Origin: Betaproteobacteria bacterium
GTDB taxonomy: Bacteria > Pseudomonadota > Gammaproteobacteria > Burkholderiales > SG8-39
Length of the DNA: 6,138 nucleotides
Assembly (NCBI GenBank): GCA_019237595.1
Contig: JAFAGU010000187.1
Location: 1 to 6,138, forward strand
Reading direction: 5' to 3'
Shown piece after piece: positions 5,664 to 6,138 of the stretch. The translations under genes were made by a program, and so were the position numbers. The stretch's first letter is position 1, and each line of letters starts with the position of its first letter. The notes below the pieces were generated by a model. It was not told where the DNA came from. It searched no databases and saw nothing but the letters and a program-made list of their open reading frames with translations.

Positions 5664-5685
5664 CGAATCATGAGCTTCCTGTCCA
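5656..5685 (-). promoter_or_regulatory. sigma70 promoter of the rplU operon
   Basis: On the minus strand a perfect TATAAT (complement of 5656-5661) lies 18 bases after TGGACA (complement of 5680-5685, five of six -35 positions). The predicted transcript starts near 5649, giving a leader of about 38 bases before the rplU ATG. The -35 box falls inside the first codons of ispB. This is the best sigma70-like match I found in the window, fitting a ribosomal protein operon. Confidence 0.75.
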
Positions 5686-6138
5686 TGCTCGCCCCCGTCG
5701 CGGCGGATCTTTCACGGGTCGACGCGCTCATCCGGGAGCGGCTCGCCTCGGATGTGCGCCTGGTGGGCGAGGTGGCGCACTACATCGTGGCGTCCGGCGG
5801 AAAGCGAATGCGCCCGGCGCTGCTCCTGCTCTCGGCCGGCGCCGCTGGCTACCGCGGCGAGCCCGGGGAGCGCGAGCCGGGCGGGCGGGCGATTCTCCTC
5901 GCCGCAGTCGTGGAGTTCATCCACACGGCGACGCTGCTCCATGACGACGTGGTCGACGAGTCGGGCATGCGCCGCGGGCGGCCCACGGCGAACGCGGCCT
6001 TCGGCAACGCAGCCTCCGTCCTCGTCGGCGACTTCCTGTACTCGCGCGCTTTCCAGATGATGGTCGAGGGCGGGGACATGCGCGTCATGGAAGTGCTCGC
6101 CGAGGCCACGAACACCATCGCCGGCGGCGAGGTGCTTC
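5670..6138 (+). CDS. ispB: Octaprenyl diphosphate synthase, N-terminal 156 residues (partial)
   Basis: Trans-prenyltransferase that extends farnesyl diphosphate with isopentenyl diphosphate to the C40-type side chain of ubiquinone or menaquinone. Conserved parts visible: YIVASGGKRMRPALLLL (38-54) with the GGKR-x-RP substrate-binding motif, EFIHTATLLHDDVVDE (82-97) carrying the first aspartate-rich motif DDVVD (92-96), MRRGRPTANAAFGNAASVL (100-118), and VGDFLYSRAFQMM (119-131). The second aspartate-rich motif lies beyond the right edge, so chain length cannot be judged directly. ATG 5670 is chosen as the first start; ATG 5685 is an alternative, and neither has a Shine-Dalgarno. Between GY (60-61) and EFIH (82-85) there are 20 residues, about eight more than I recall in E. 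coli IspB. The gene diverges from rplU. Confidence 0.93.
   Translation, partial: MSFLSMLAPVAADLSRVDALIRERLASDVRLVGEVAHYIVASGGKRMRPALLLLSAGAAGYRGEPGEREPGGRAILLAAVVEFIHTATLLHDDVVDESGMRRGRPTANAAFGNAASVLVGDFLYSRAFQMMVEGGDMRVMEVLAEATNTIAGGEVL

Overview
The window is about 6.1 kb of high-GC, gene-dense bacterial chromosome with almost no non-coding sequence. Gene content and order (proS, rppH, a CNP1-like lipoprotein, proB, obgE, rpmA, rplU, ispB), together with the style of the RppH, IspB and CNP1-like proteins, point to a betaproteobacterium. This is judged from recognised protein sequences and remembered gene order, not from a search. There are no RNA genes, insertion sequences, CRISPR arrays or phage genes.

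Layout: (1) The left edge holds the N-terminal part of prolyl-tRNA synthetase (proS) on the minus strand, starting at a GTG and running off the window. (2) Divergent from it is rppH, the Nudix RNA 5'-pyrophosphohydrolase. (3) After a 74-base gap comes a tight plus-strand run of three overlapping genes: a rubredoxin-less rubrerythrin, a DUF3501 protein and a CNP1-like lipoprotein. The lipoprotein appears to start at CTG, sharing a CTGA overlap with the preceding stop. (4) This run meets the minus-strand operon rplU-rpmA-obgE-proB head-on. The stop codons of the lipoprotein and proB genes overlap in a single CTAG. (5) rplU and ispB diverge from a short region in which the two strands appear to share one symmetric -10 element. 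ispB runs off the right edge.

Most genes are core housekeeping: translation (ProS, L21, L27), ribosome assembly and stringency GTPase (Obg), proline synthesis (ProB), mRNA decay (RppH) and the quinone side chain (IspB). The accessory-looking part is the rubrerythrin-DUF3501 pair, probably a peroxide or iron-redox stress module. It sits between housekeeping genes and lacks the Fe-S (GlpC/HdrD-like) partner gene that I recall lying between these two families elsewhere.

The points most worth checking are the CTG-started lipoprotein, the incomplete rubrerythrin-DUF3501 module coupled to it, a strong intrinsic terminator only about 20 bases before obgE, and the symmetric rplU/ispB promoter that may give a leaderless ispB mRNA. 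I did not find clear evidence of a wholly new system.
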